Shown piece after piece: positions 1-10,963 of a stretch of 64,000 nt of DNA. The DNA is from Calocera cornea HHB12733 (Eukaryota > Basidiomycota > Dacrymycetes > Dacrymycetales > Dacrymycetaceae). The notes under the pieces are model-generated. The model saw only the letters and a program-made list of their open reading frames with translations. It did no database searches and was not told the DNA's origin. The translations under genes and the position numbers were made by a program. Each line of letters begins with the position of its first letter. Within the stretch, counting starts at the first letter, position 1. Location of the stretch: the NCBI GenBank assembly GCA_001632435.1, contig KV423977.1, positions 67,366 to 131,365 on the forward strand, read 5' to 3'.

Positions 1-575
1 CAGCGAGCAAATACAGTCCTGCAATCACCAACAGTCCGGCAAGCAAGTACAGTCTGGCAGCCGCCAACAGTCCGGCAGCCACCAACAGTCCGGCAGCCGC
101 CAACAGTCTGGCAAACAGGTATAGTCAGTCTCCCACCAGCAGGCCTGCCTCCGGCTAACAGTCCTCATGTCCTCGCGCAGTCTGGCCCTCGCGCACAGTC
201 CGGCTTGCAGATACAGTCCTGCACTCACGCGCAATCCGGCAAGAAGCACAGTCCTGCCATCACCAACAGTCCGGAAAGAAGTACAGTCCGGCAAGCAAGT
301 ACAGTCCTGCAGCCGGCAACAGTGCGGCCAGCAGGTATAGTCAGTCTCGCACCACCAGTCCTGCCTCCGGCTAACAGTCCTGGCATCCTCGCGCAGTCTG
401 GCAATCTCATGCAGTCCTCCGAGGAAGTACAGGCTTGCAATCGTGGGCAGTCTGGTGAGCAAGTACAGTCCTGTAATCGCCAACAGTCACACAAACAGGT
501 ACAGTCGGTCTTGCGCCAGCAGTCCTGCCTCTCGCTAATAGTCCTCACCTATTCACACAGTCTGGCCATCGCATC
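1..575. repeat. Degenerate CAGTC-x-GGCA tandem repeat with higher-order copies
   Basis: The block is made of many diverged 18-20 bp units around ACAGTCCGGCAAGCAAGT, for example at 30-110 and 260-330. A longer module starting GGTATAGTCAGTCT recurs near 117, 334 and 497, so the units sit in about three higher-order copies. The open frames through it on both strands are repetitive cysteine- or glutamine-rich strings with no gene-like composition, so I treat it as non-coding. It begins at the window edge and may extend leftwards. Confidence 0.8.
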
Positions 576-1442
576 GAGCCGATCACCAGGCTCAGTCCGG
601 CATTGCCCGAGGGGGCCGGTTTCCAGGAACAGTGTCTCGCAAGCGGCCCCACATGTTTTCTCAAAGTGGAGCCTTGTCGCCATGGACCAAACATCAAGGC
701 GCTGCCGGTCTTGGATCAGCGGGACATTTCTACTCTCTGTCTCGTATCACAATCTCTGCCCCATCGTAACGAGTCACGCAGTCGCTGTTGATCGGCTGGC
801 AACCCGCGGTTCCAGAGTATTGTCTGGTTCCAATACAATACAATTACTCCTAAGTCCTAACTGCACGTAAGCGCTAGTGCTCTACGATCTGTGATCTACC
901 AGGGCACTGGTAGAGTGGCATAGGATCTTCTAGGCGTCATCAGATGTGGCCGGTTCCGAAAACGTATCAATCACGCCCAATGGAAGACATGAGTAATGGA
1001 ACATCCGAGGAAGATTTGAAAAACCCTATCGTTCGTCTCGCCTGTCTATAGCTGTGTTCAGAACCCAAATCGCTTCAGCCGCTTGTGAATTTGATTACCA
1101 ATCTGGTTTCCCGTACATGAACGCAACCCGATAGGCGAAATGATGATGGCTGATGGACGGGCTGCCGTACAGTAATTGAACCCGTCCCGTCCACGGAAAC
1201 CGGCCCGTTGACCGCCCATTCCGAGCAGTGCCTGCTTCTGAGGGAAGTGATGCTGCGTGGAAATTCTTCCGATAGGTCTTCTACAGGGAGTCGAAGTGAA
1301 GAGTATTCCGATCCGCCGACCGAGCGGAGAAAGTGGTGACTAGTGACGGTACTGTATACGTACTTAGCGCATACTCCAAGCAGTCCCAGTAAGTCTGGGA
1401 TAGATGCCCGCCGTGCCTACATGACAAAGTGATGTATTATGA
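576..1442. other. Intergenic, nothing recognised
   Basis: No open frame with coding character, RNA gene or ordered repeat was seen between the tandem repeat and the stop codon of the integrase-like gene. Confidence 0.5.
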
Positions 1443-2960
1443 TCAGAGTAGGTTTGCATTATCTATGCTAGTGTTGCAAGCAATGCCACGTCCACGAACA
1501 AGCATCCGAGTGTAGATCTCCCAGACATTGAGCAAAGTCAAGTTTGGTAGCCCCTCGGCTAGATATAGTTCTGCGCAAGCGAGTTCCATCTCATCAGACA
1601 CAAATTGAAAGAGGCCGTGCGGAGTGAACTCTGCGATTAGCTGCTCTGTGAACTGCGGTGGAACCGCGATGAGACAGTCTTCCATCTGCCAGTCTTCAGG
1701 GTGGAACCAAAATTCGTCCGGTGTATCCCCGGTCGGGAGATGAACTCGACGTTGGCGGCGGATGCGAGCTGTGTTGCGTTCCGACACATACTTGTCTAGT
1801 TCTTGCTGCACAAGACGAGCCCACAGCCAACGCGCAACCGAGCTGAATGTGCCGTGAATCAACAAATGATCCACTGTATGATGGTACCAATACTGACAAT
1901 TCCATATCCAGCGCCTCATGATATATACCAGCACGCACTCCAATAGACCACGCCTCAAGGATGGACTCCAGCATGTTTTCGTACAGGTACCGCCAAGACC
2001 GCTCTATGGTGATATTGTAGACAGACTTGATGCTCGAGAAGGCGGGAATTTCTACAGGATCGAGGTCTGGGGCGAAAGCAAGACTGGCTGGATGTTGATA
2101 AACCCTTCAAGTTGAGTCGAGGGGTCCACTGACCGAATCTGCGTCTGTAGCTTCCCAAGGAGGCCTCCTTCACTGCCCTGATCCAACGTCACTCTGATTG
2201 GTACACCTACGCCTAATGTCAGCCCCGCACGGGTCGAAAGGCCAAGTAGTAGACACGAACCTCCTTCCTTTCGAACGACCTGAAGGAAGAGCGCTGCTGG
2301 CACGGACTGAAGGCGGGAGTTGGGCACTACCCACAAGCCAAGTATACGCCGAGTGGCCTTGTCCCGCAAACCCCAAATGGGTAGCTCCATCCGTGCCAAT
2401 TTGTCGTGTCCATCACCACTCCACTCTTCACTAGGTCCCAACGACCACAACGACGTGTTGTGCACCTTCCTGTGCGGACCAGGGGCACGAGCAAGGGCAT
2501 AGCCAGGATTCAAAGTAGACAAGAACCTTCTGACAAACGTTCTGATGCACCTTGTCAAGCCCCGTGTGGAAATGAGTAGAGTACACACTAGCTTACCCAT
2601 TTGCGTCCTGAATACCCTTCTGCAGCCGTACCTTGAGCAGGATGCGGTCACGCCCCCATCTGTTCATCAAATCTTCTTCAACAAGCTCGACAATCGCTTG
2701 TCCCACCTCCCGGTCCGAGTGAACAGGACGGCGGGCCGTAGCAATGCCGAGCCGGTTCATCCAGTTGAATAGCGTCCGTCGACTATTGGCGGGTGAGTCA
2801 ACGACACAAGAATCAAGACAAGACGTCTAACCTGAGCTGAATGCCATGCAATTGCCACAGGTCGCGCAGCATCTGACTGCGGGTCTGCCCGCGCTGTATC
2901 ATCTGGTTCAGAATCGCACGAACATCATCCTCATGCTGTTTTGCCACTGCCAGCAATCAG
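1443..2960 (-). CDS. Integrase-core domain protein (Agaricomycete type), multi-exon, possibly decayed
   Basis: This minus-strand gene shows the blocks of the integrase-core proteins common in Agaricomycete genomes, probably from mobile elements. In order they are: an N-terminal helix-turn-helix-like stretch (LFNWMNRLGIATARRP, about 2690-2780; then EDLMNRWGRDRI); LNPGYALARAPGPHRKVHNT; the catalytic EEWSGDGHDKL near 2414; WGLRDK and LWVVPNSRLQ; VTLDQGSEGG after an intron; SVYNITIERSW near 2010; and a C-terminal RIRRQRRVHLPTGDTP block. D of GDGHDKL, D of TLDQGSE and E of ITIERSW would form the D-D-E triad. The frame changes at several points. Some changes fit short introns (around 2180 and 2800), but the one near 1885 could be a frameshift. 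I could not fix a start codon, so 2960 is approximate. I cannot say whether it is active. Confidence 0.6.
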
Positions 2961-3154
2961 CATATAGTGAACGGAGGATTGAGGATGTGAATGGCGTACC
3001 CGCCCGTCCCCCGTGTTGATTCTGCCCAGTGGGATTCCGATTAAAGTCGCTGGTTGCATGAGCCACAGAGTCGAAGGTGCCACCGTTCCCCATATGGGAT
3101 GGGCGAACTGTCGATTGAGGAGAGTTTGTCCACTGGTGCGACTCTTGACCTTGG

Positions 3155-3990
3155 TCACCTGATGTTCAATAGCGACGCGTCGTTTTTTCGAGATCTATTA
3201 GTGGCGCCAGAGGGACGCACATCGGCTCCCCATGGAATGCCTTCTTCCTGTCGAGCGAGTTCTTTGGCGTAGACTTGGAATCGGATCTGGCGTCGCGAAT
3301 TCACGGGAAGTCGTCCCGCATCTCGTGTGACGTACACCGGGTACCGTGTCGTGTTCATGACGATCGCGCAAACGGATCTTGGCGAACCATCGTAGGCTGC
3401 ACATCGAAGGCTTCCCTCATGCCCGCCAGGTTCTTCGGAATGGACTTGGGAGGACGCCCATGGACGAGAGCCGGAACCTATTGGCATCAGTCAGACACAG
3501 TGATCGGGCCATGCTTTAGTTTTCCGAGATCAATCAACCGCACCAGAGCGACGCGTCAACCGTTGTACACGGAGTCGTTTCTTGGTGTCGAGCCAGATTC
3601 TTTTGGAATAGACTTGGGATGGCATCTCGTATCGCGATTTCACGGGAAGTTATTCCGCCTCTCGTGTGATGCGCGTACACGGGGTACCGTCTCGTGTCCT
3701 TGACAATCCCGCACACGGATCTTAGCGTAGGCTGCGCATCGAAGGCTTCCCTCATGCCCACCCGGTTCTTCGGAATGGACTTGGGAACACCCATCCCCGG
3801 GAGCCGGAACTCATCGACATCAGTCAGATACCGCGATCCGGCCTTGCCTGGGGTTTCCGTGATCAATGAACCGCGCTGATCGAAGCGTGAACGGCCGAAC
3901 GGAGTGCCTTCTCACTCTCCACCTAGATTTCTCGGAATAGACTTAGATATACATCTCCTCATGCGATTAACCGGAGAGCTGTTCTTCGTC
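3155..3990. repeat. Imperfect tandem repeat, two copies plus a remnant
   Basis: The segments at about 3155-3487 and 3534-3866 are diverged direct copies. Both contain a shared core reading TCACGGGAAGT, then TCTCGTGTGA, CGGGTACCGT or GGGGTACCGT, then CATCGAAGGCTTCCCTCATG and GTTCTTCGGAATGGACTTGGGA. A third, shorter piece with TTTCTCGGAATAGACTTAG lies near 3925-3990. The minus-strand translations of the two copies resemble each other weakly (a shared RSVC-x-IV and a RYPVY core), but I cannot tie them to any gene, so I call the block a repeat. Confidence 0.7.
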
Positions 3991-4934
3991 CGGCGCAGAT
4001 CCGTCAATGCCGTGGGAGCGAGCCAAGGTCACGTTTGCACCGACGGGTTCCTTGATCTCCCGTGACAGTGTTTGGAATCCACCGAGAAGAGCGCGATATA
4101 CAGTAGTGATTGCACGGGATCTCGTTTATCGTCGTTGGCCATCAGCAAACTAGGCAACTGATAATCGCGGCTTCAGGGCGATGGCGTAGAAACGTCTTTC
4201 CGAATTGGCGGGCGTAACGGCTGAGACTTCCAGCGATCGCGGCGATATTGCTTCGTAAGTTTTTGAATGTCAATCAATATTTGCACCCTGCACAAGTCGC
4301 TGTGATATGGAAACGTGGGATCGGGGCAGAGAAGCTGATAGCTGGCCTTTGGTGCATCGTGATGGGTGTGGGATGGACGGCGTTCCATCCAGGGAACCCG
4401 ATTATCGTGTGCGGATTACGAGCCGGTGAGTCCACGCGACGGTTTTACGATGGACGGCCGCGCGTTGTCATGGGCACAGGACGCGGGAGGTAATTATCAA
4501 ATGCCCGCTTCTGCGCGGAGGCAACTAAGGACAACGCCACATGTGACAGTGTGATTCCCTGGCAGTGGTATCAGCTCATCGATAACGCAAGAGTGCAAGT
4601 GACAAGATGCGCAACAATATACCGCTGGGCATCTGCTTACCTCGCTCTTTCTCAAAATATGAATGGCTTCCCGCTTGATGTTGATGTCCGTGTTTATTGC
4701 CGAAGAGATCAGTCTGAGTCCAGTTGCCCAGCAACGCCTGTGTGCGGTGATGAAAGAATCGCGTCTAAGGATTGAAGGCAGACGTGTAATCATCAGTGTT
4801 GTTCGGTCAGCTGGCCCGCGATCATCTGTGTGCATGATGTTCCCTGATATATAACCAGGCCTGGGGATCGACACCACCAATCTGTAATCCACTGTGTTAC
4901 TCTTGTGCCGCCTGAACACGCCGCGTAGACCGTC
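3991..4934. other. Intergenic, no supported gene
   Basis: A 140-residue minus-strand frame (4497-4919) has no recognisable motif and no splice partners. The stretch is the upstream region of the alpha-kinase gene. Confidence 0.4.
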
Positions 4935-7900
4935 ATGGCAGGTCTCTGCGAGGGCTGTGGCTCCGAGTATCCTTTCTTGGAGCAGTCATACTGTTTTTCC
5001 TGTCAGAGGAAAGCGACGGATGTCGGAGCTACCACCGTCAATGCATGCCGAGGATGCAGCCGAGAGTTTCTCTTCCTCGCAGGTGATCTGACTTGTGGGC
5101 AGTGTCAAAGGAGACACAAGGACACAGGTGCGCAGGTGGGCAAGACATGCAATGGAAATCACTGATTGGAGTAGGCCAAAACAAGATGTTGGAGTCGCAG
5201 CTGGCTGGGGTACAGGCCAAAGGCAGGGAGCAGGGTAACGCGGTACGTACATCTTTCAGCGTCAATAGGGAATTTGAATTCTAATGCCTGAGTGTAGGTG
5301 TCTCGGACCACCCAGGAGACCTTAGCGAAGATGGTTGAGAAGCACTCCATCGCACGCGCTCGCACTATGGCCGAGGGTGGTGCAAGCCCCGCGAAAGTAC
5401 GCACCGGCATGGCGGGTCCACTTCAGAGCCTGAAAGTCCGCTTGCTCACAATCAAAGTGTGTCAATGATGTTACATATGTTGACCCACATACCGTATTCC
5501 TGATGCACAAGTAGATCATCTCTGTTGTATGCATGCCGAAGCGTACACCTATGGGAATGGTTTTGAACGAAGTAGTACCTTCAGACACGCTATGGTCCGA
5601 AGTGCGCGGGGCCCTGGTTTCTGCTATCAGCACGAAAACGAAACGCAACATTCGCTATAGTTGTCCCATCGTCCAGTAAGCCACTGCATTCCTTCTAAGA
5701 TGCAGATAGTAACCGAGCTACTTGATATAGAGATGCTACGCAGTTCGAGCTTGCACTGAGCGGCTCAGACTTCCTCGACGGCTCCGAAGACGGAACGGTG
5801 GAGCAGTTGTGGACCAAACATACACATCCCCAATTCAGTTTTCTGCATGTGTCTCAGAAGAATACAAAGGATCGACATTTGCCGCTGAGAGCAGTTGTGT
5901 GGCTTCCCGGTCCATATGCGGAAGCCTTGAGAGGCAAGGATGTCTTTGTACGTGCCTGCCATAGGGTTATGTGTGGCCACTGGCATACTGACCAACTTGT
6001 CAGCAAGACCCTGTGATGTCCAACGGCGAATCGTCCAGCCTCACATCGAATTTCAACTCCATGGCCAGCTCAGCATTTGGTGCGAGTCTACGCGCTCGAT
6101 GTCCTCCACCGCGTCAGTCCCCAACCCGGCTTGCTCCGAAGTATGCCACCGGTCAGAGCACACCGACCAGATCACGTCGATTGCTGCATGGCAGCGCGGA
6201 AGAGCACACAACCTCCCTCGTGTCCATCACGAAGAGCGGTGTGGGCCGCGCCGCGGGCACTCGACTCTATAGCTCTATGATTATCAAAACGCGCACCTTC
6301 GTTGTCGACGAATACAGTATTCTCATCGATCCAAGCGACTGCCAAGCTGAGCTTGTGAAGAGAAACAGCCTTCCGTTCGAGGTGTATGTCCATGAGGAAC
6401 CATTTGCACGGGGCACAACCAAGCAAGCTTACAAGGCAAGGTCACCAAATACTCAAGCAATAGCCGACAGCTTACTGAAACCTTGGTAGCTGCGTGTGAA
6501 GAACCAAGAAGGGACTGTATACCCCTATGCGGCCAAGGAGCTTTTTCAGGACGAGACCGGCCAACGGCCTTCCTTCATCGGCAACAAAGGGCACCTCCTC
6601 CAAGAACTGGCGCGAGTTGAGCAAGCACGCGACATCTTGGATGCGTTCAAGGAGAGATGTAGACTGCATGGAGTTCAGCATTATCGTAAGTCCTGTCCAC
6701 TCCGAACTATGTGATTGATGACGTTGAGGGTGTAGCTTTGGAAATCAACGCGTGCACATTGTACGAGGTGGCATTGCCGCCGGAACAAGGCCGTGCATGG
6801 CTGGTGGAACCCTATATCGGCTTAGATCCTCCTAGGAAATTCTCCGGAACCGACGCAGCAGGTCATCATGCGGCTGAGGATGAAGCAGGTGCAACAGTGG
6901 ATTGTTTCGCGCATTTCTCGCTCTTATACACCGAAGGTACCCTTGTACTTGTTGATCTGCAAGGTGTGTTCTCCAGCAGTTCTACTCCGTGCGATGACTG
7001 GCTTATGCTATCTACCTATGCTAGGTATTGAACGTAAGAATCCTTTCCCTGGTCTACGCCGAGACATGCCGATCGTGCTGTTCGACGTGCAGACTCATAC
7101 GTGAGTGAACTTGAAGGACCATATTATACTTTGATGACAAGCTTTCTATTAGGAGGGCTGCGGAAAGCGGGATCGGGGACTTAGGACAGAGGGGGATCGA
7201 TAATTTTGTTACCCAGCACGCTTGTGGTCCGCTATGCCAAAGGCTTGGTCTGAAGGGAACTATATCGCTGTACGTCGTTCCAGAAAGCCCCAGAAAGAGC
7301 TTGCTAATTGGCCTACGAAAGCGGGCAGGATTCCGGGACGCTTCCATTGGGAACAGGTTCCACTACCCCGCAGCGTTATCGTGACAGAGAAGGCATATCA
7401 ACACAGATCGCTACAGAAGATTCGATCCCCCATTCTCCTCTGGCTGTGCGTTTGCCAGAGCCAATGTCACCAGCACGGATCGCGGAAGAGGATATCCCTG
7501 TCGCGTGAGTGATGACCTTGTGAGTTGGGTCACATACTGATGGACCGACTTCTGCTACGGATGCGTTCAGGCCCTCAGTCGGAAGTATCTTGCTTTTTGA
7601 GAGAATGGCGAACGGCCTTGTGGCACCTGCCGAAGTTCGCTCCGTTGACGATGTGAAGAAGCAAGCCACGCTGAAGTGGTGCGAGAGTATCAGATGGGGA
7701 GAGGTAGCTCAGCCGACGGAATCGACATTCGAAGCAACCTTTGCGGTGTGTCATGAGGCCATGGCACGGTGTGTGAGGACGAAAGCCCAGGTGAGTCATA
7801 TTTGCACCTTTCGCTGCAGGCTCTGAGTGAATGACACAGCTGTTACCAATCTCGTGGCCGGGGACAATATGTTCCGTCGCTGTCGACGGGACTGATTTAG

Positions 7901-8472
7901 CCGGAAAGCTTCTTGTCCTGGCACCGGAAGTCGTTCGAATCATATTGAAGGTGCAACCTCACAGGCTGATGGACGAATGGCACACGGCTATGCATGCCCC
8001 TGGGCAGATCCGGACCAGGTCGACCAGAATACAGAGCGAGTCAGAATGGATCAAGGAACGACAGGTTGACCTGTACCCGCACGAGGTCGACGCCATTGCA
8101 GATTGGCTGTCTTATGATGTGCTACCACAGTGTATCAAGACCGCCCCGGACACATCGAGCGACGCGCTCCGAGAGTTGGGCATGGGCCCTGGTTTGTTGT
8201 TGGGCGGCCTTGCCGTTGCAATTTGTCTGCTGGAAAAGGGCGCCGAATGCTTCGATCTGTCTACCATGTATGAGCAGAAGCATCGATTGAGGCGACCTCT
8301 ACAACCTGAAGTGTTGCGCACCTGGGACGTCATGCTCAAGGCGTACCTTCCCCTCGGATCGACCGATCAAGCAGAGTTTGTCGAGACACATCAATTGAAG
8401 GTGGACGATTGGCAGATGGTGGTGGGCGGGTTTCACCTAGCAAATGTGGAGGATGTAGAGATGCTAGAATAA
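4935..8472 (+). CDS. Alpha-kinase (MHCK/EF2K family) with cysteine-rich N-terminus and extra C-terminal region
   Basis: Thirteen exons join in phase to about 939 residues: 4935-5127, 5175-5242, 5298-5456, 5515-5670, 5744-5941, 6004-6435, 6490-6685, 6736-6963, 7064-7100, 7153-7269, 7322-7504, 7571-7790 and 7840-8472. The N-terminus has CxxC pairs typical of a zinc-binding module. The kinase lies at roughly residues 385-594: a glycine loop FARGTTKQAYK, the lysine of YAAKELF, AWLVEPY, FSGTD, LVLVDLQG, LFDVQTHT, GIGDLGQRGIDNF, and the zinc-binding H-x-C-x3-C of TQHACGPLC. It should phosphorylate Ser/Thr; the substrate is unknown. About 345 residues follow the kinase and match nothing I know. The intron at 6436-6489 appears to start with GC rather than GT. 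Start: the ATG opens directly into the CxxC motif. The family is strong; some exon edges are less certain. Confidence 0.85.
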
Positions 8473-8664
8473 CAGTGGTGCTGATGCCAGCGATGCAGGC
8501 ACTGGGACATCCGGAGACAGATCGTGAAGGAGAATAGGAGGTGACCCGGGTGCTCCATTATCGTACATCAACAAATAAACGTACATAAACGCATGATCGA
8601 GGCCATGGCATTGGTGCATTAAGATGAGCGCAACTACTGTACACGAGGATGCTATTAATACGCT

Positions 8665-9744
8665 TCACCCATACCGCGTCCCATGCACGTCACCATGGAA
8701 GATGTTGCTGTAGACGTTCGAGTCTTGCATCCTCGCAGCAAGAAGCACAGAGATGTGGTGCAACTTGCGTCCGACGGCTTGAAACACGTGTCCAACCTCT
8801 GCTCGATTGCGTCCGACATCCGTGCGCGATGCAGCCAAAACCTTCATGAGGATTTCCAGCAGACCTCGAGTAGGAGTATCGAGCGATGTAGCACAAGTCA
8901 AAAGCGCGCAGATAGTAGACTGGTTGACAGAAGCTTCTTGGCCCAACACGTGCACGAGAGCCGCCACGATCTTAGAGTCGGTTCTCCGGGTAGCGAGGAA
9001 TTGGCTAGTCAGGGCCTTGTCCCACTGGACGAATTCGGCTGCTTCGCGAGTGTCAGACCAGTCGGCATTGTGAGGACTGTCGTAAGCATCCGCGGCGAGT
9101 CGCATGCCGAGCTCCTCTAGTCTGATGCCTACGAACCTGATCAAGTTACGAGGTTTGTTGGAAGCCGGGCTTGCAAGAGGGAGAGATGAGAGACACTCCA
9201 GGACTCGGTGCAACAGCACGACAACGCAGTGATCAGCAAGCCGATCGTCAGATATAATCTTGTAGAGGACTTCCAAGCAAACTTCATGACTTTGGTCAGC
9301 AAAGAGAACGAGCAGATGTTCGAGGTTGGCATTGGGGTGAGACGATAGAGACAGCGCCTGGGTAACGGAGCATCGATAGAAGTTAGCGAGTGTGCTGAGG
9401 CAATGCCCGCTAACATACGTCGTTATGCTCCTGTACGGCTGCTTGAATGATGGGAGATGGCACGCTCTGTTCATGCATATAAGCCAATACTCTGCCATAG
9501 CGATGAAGACGCGTATATGCACCTGCTGGTCCTCCGCCAGAACGTAACACATTATCTTGGTGATTGCCGGATCTTCAAAGGCGGGGTCCTCTATCTTGTG
9601 TTCTTCAGGAGCCTGGGGTGGAGCAACGGGAACGCCAAAGGTGTTCAAATAAGCCACCAGATTATCTTGTCCGAAAGGTTGGTCGAAACGCCATTCCCAG
9701 TACTGTTCGGAGTTCTTGATAGCGTGAATCGTCGCCTTGTCCAT
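8665..9744 (-). CDS. Hypothetical protein, 359 residues, helical
   Basis: This is an uninterrupted reading frame with a true ATG at 9744 and a stop at 8665. It is convergent with the alpha-kinase gene and leaves under 200 bases between the two stops. The protein is rich in leucine and alanine and looks like stacked amphipathic helices (for example LEHLLVLFADQSHEVCLEVL and LLEILMKVLAAS), as in ARM/HEAT-type or similar scaffolds, but I recognise no named family. A stretch at about 9358-9418 looks exactly like an intron, yet removing it would break the good downstream frame, so I keep it as coding. It has no signal peptide or membrane segment. The function is unknown. Confidence 0.55.
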   Translation of the reverse strand: MDKATIHAIKNSEQYWEWRFDQPFGQDNLVAYLNTFGVPVAPPQAPEEHKIEDPAFEDPAITKIMCYVLAEDQQVHIRVFIAMAEYWLICMNRACHLPSFKQPYRSITTYVSGHCLSTLANFYRCSVTQALSLSSHPNANLEHLLVLFADQSHEVCLEVLYKIISDDRLADHCVVVLLHRVLECLSSLPLASPASNKPRNLIRFVGIRLEELGMRLAADAYDSPHNADWSDTREAAEFVQWDKALTSQFLATRRTDSKIVAALVHVLGQEASVNQSTICALLTCATSLDTPTRGLLEILMKVLAASRTDVGRNRAEVGHVFQAVGRKLHHISVLLAARMQDSNVYSNIFHGDVHGTRYG

Positions 9745-10963
9745 CTAATGGCTGAGTCTCAGTATCACCACAAAGAAATATAGTTCAATGCACGCCTTGA
9801 GTCAAGTACGCCGGTTGATGTAGAGGCTTGTTGTTGACTTTGAACGAGGTGGTGGTGGTTGCGGAAGAGGTAAAGGGAATGTCTTGGACTACCGGCGCGT
9901 GGTACAAGCCCCTAACCAGGGTTAGCGGTTGTTTCGTGGGATCGCAACGCGTCCACTTGAACGAAGACCACTATTACTCAATATGGTGGAACAAGTAGTT
10001 ACTTTCACCTCCTAACACGCCTCTACACGCGTGTCAGCCATCTTCGCGCTTATCACAGACATGGGGGTCGTACGTGGAAAACGATAAGGGCAGCCTTCTG
10101 AAGATTGGACGTGCAAACCGCCGGTTCCGACTTTTGATGACTCCGCTAATCCGGCGTTCGGTGGGACGAAACTAGCTCGACTCCCTGTGCAACATCACAT
10201 CCCCCCCTCGTACAATACTGAACGTACATAAGACGCGATCAGAAGCAAGCATGCCGAAAATATCTACGAGTACGTTGACGATTGACGGAGCATCAGGAAG
10301 TTGTGTGGTACGGAAAGTTCATTGAGAAGCTGGATATCTGCGTGGCACATCCAACAGAAAGGACAAGCACCGATAAAGCGCTCGTTCACTTGTCTTCTTT
10401 GCGCCTATGTCAACAATGTTCAGTATTCTGACGTCAGTACCGATCAACGTCTAATACCCGAAGGATTTGTTCCGATGCAGTAGCGGAGGGTTTATTAGTG
10501 CTGAGGTTATGGATAGTGCTTATGAAGGACACTGTGGAAATATTTGATAGTGGCAGGCGACAAGGAATTATGATTGGAAACCGCAACTTCAGAGACTTGG
10601 TGTGGATCGCGGAGAGGAGGGGTATGTGGGGTAAATAAAAGGGAATATATCTGTTGCGCCTAAACCAAGGGTACTCAGTATGGAGATAACACGGCCGCTG
10701 CCCTGTTAAATATGTACATTTCACAATCTCGGGCATTGGGGGTGAGAAGCTGTAGGGGTTGTTTAGAGACTGAGACAAGAGGCGGGTTGTCAAGGCTGCC
10801 AGGTAAGCGATGCCCATACCTGCCGACCGATGCAATAGTTCGAGAGTACGTCTGGGATGATGGAGGGACAAACAGAGTACTATAAGGAGGGCAGAAGGGA
10901 ACAAGTGCCCTGATACAAAAAGGTCGGCCAGTTCAGCGAAGGACGCTAACCATGGCAAGTAAG
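9745..10963. other. Intergenic, nothing recognised
   Basis: No convincing gene on either strand. A minus-strand frame at 10434-11066 is the wrong frame of the neighbouring gene over part of its length. Confidence 0.4.

Noticed and set aside
25..548. Cys-rich and Gln-rich frames through the left tandem repeat
   Set aside because: They only reflect the repeat unit read in different frames; no start context or domain supports a protein.
9358..9418. Perfect-looking intron (GTATGT, GCTAAC, CCCAG) in the 359-residue gene
   Set aside because: Removing its 61 bases shifts the good downstream frame into a poor one that soon stops.
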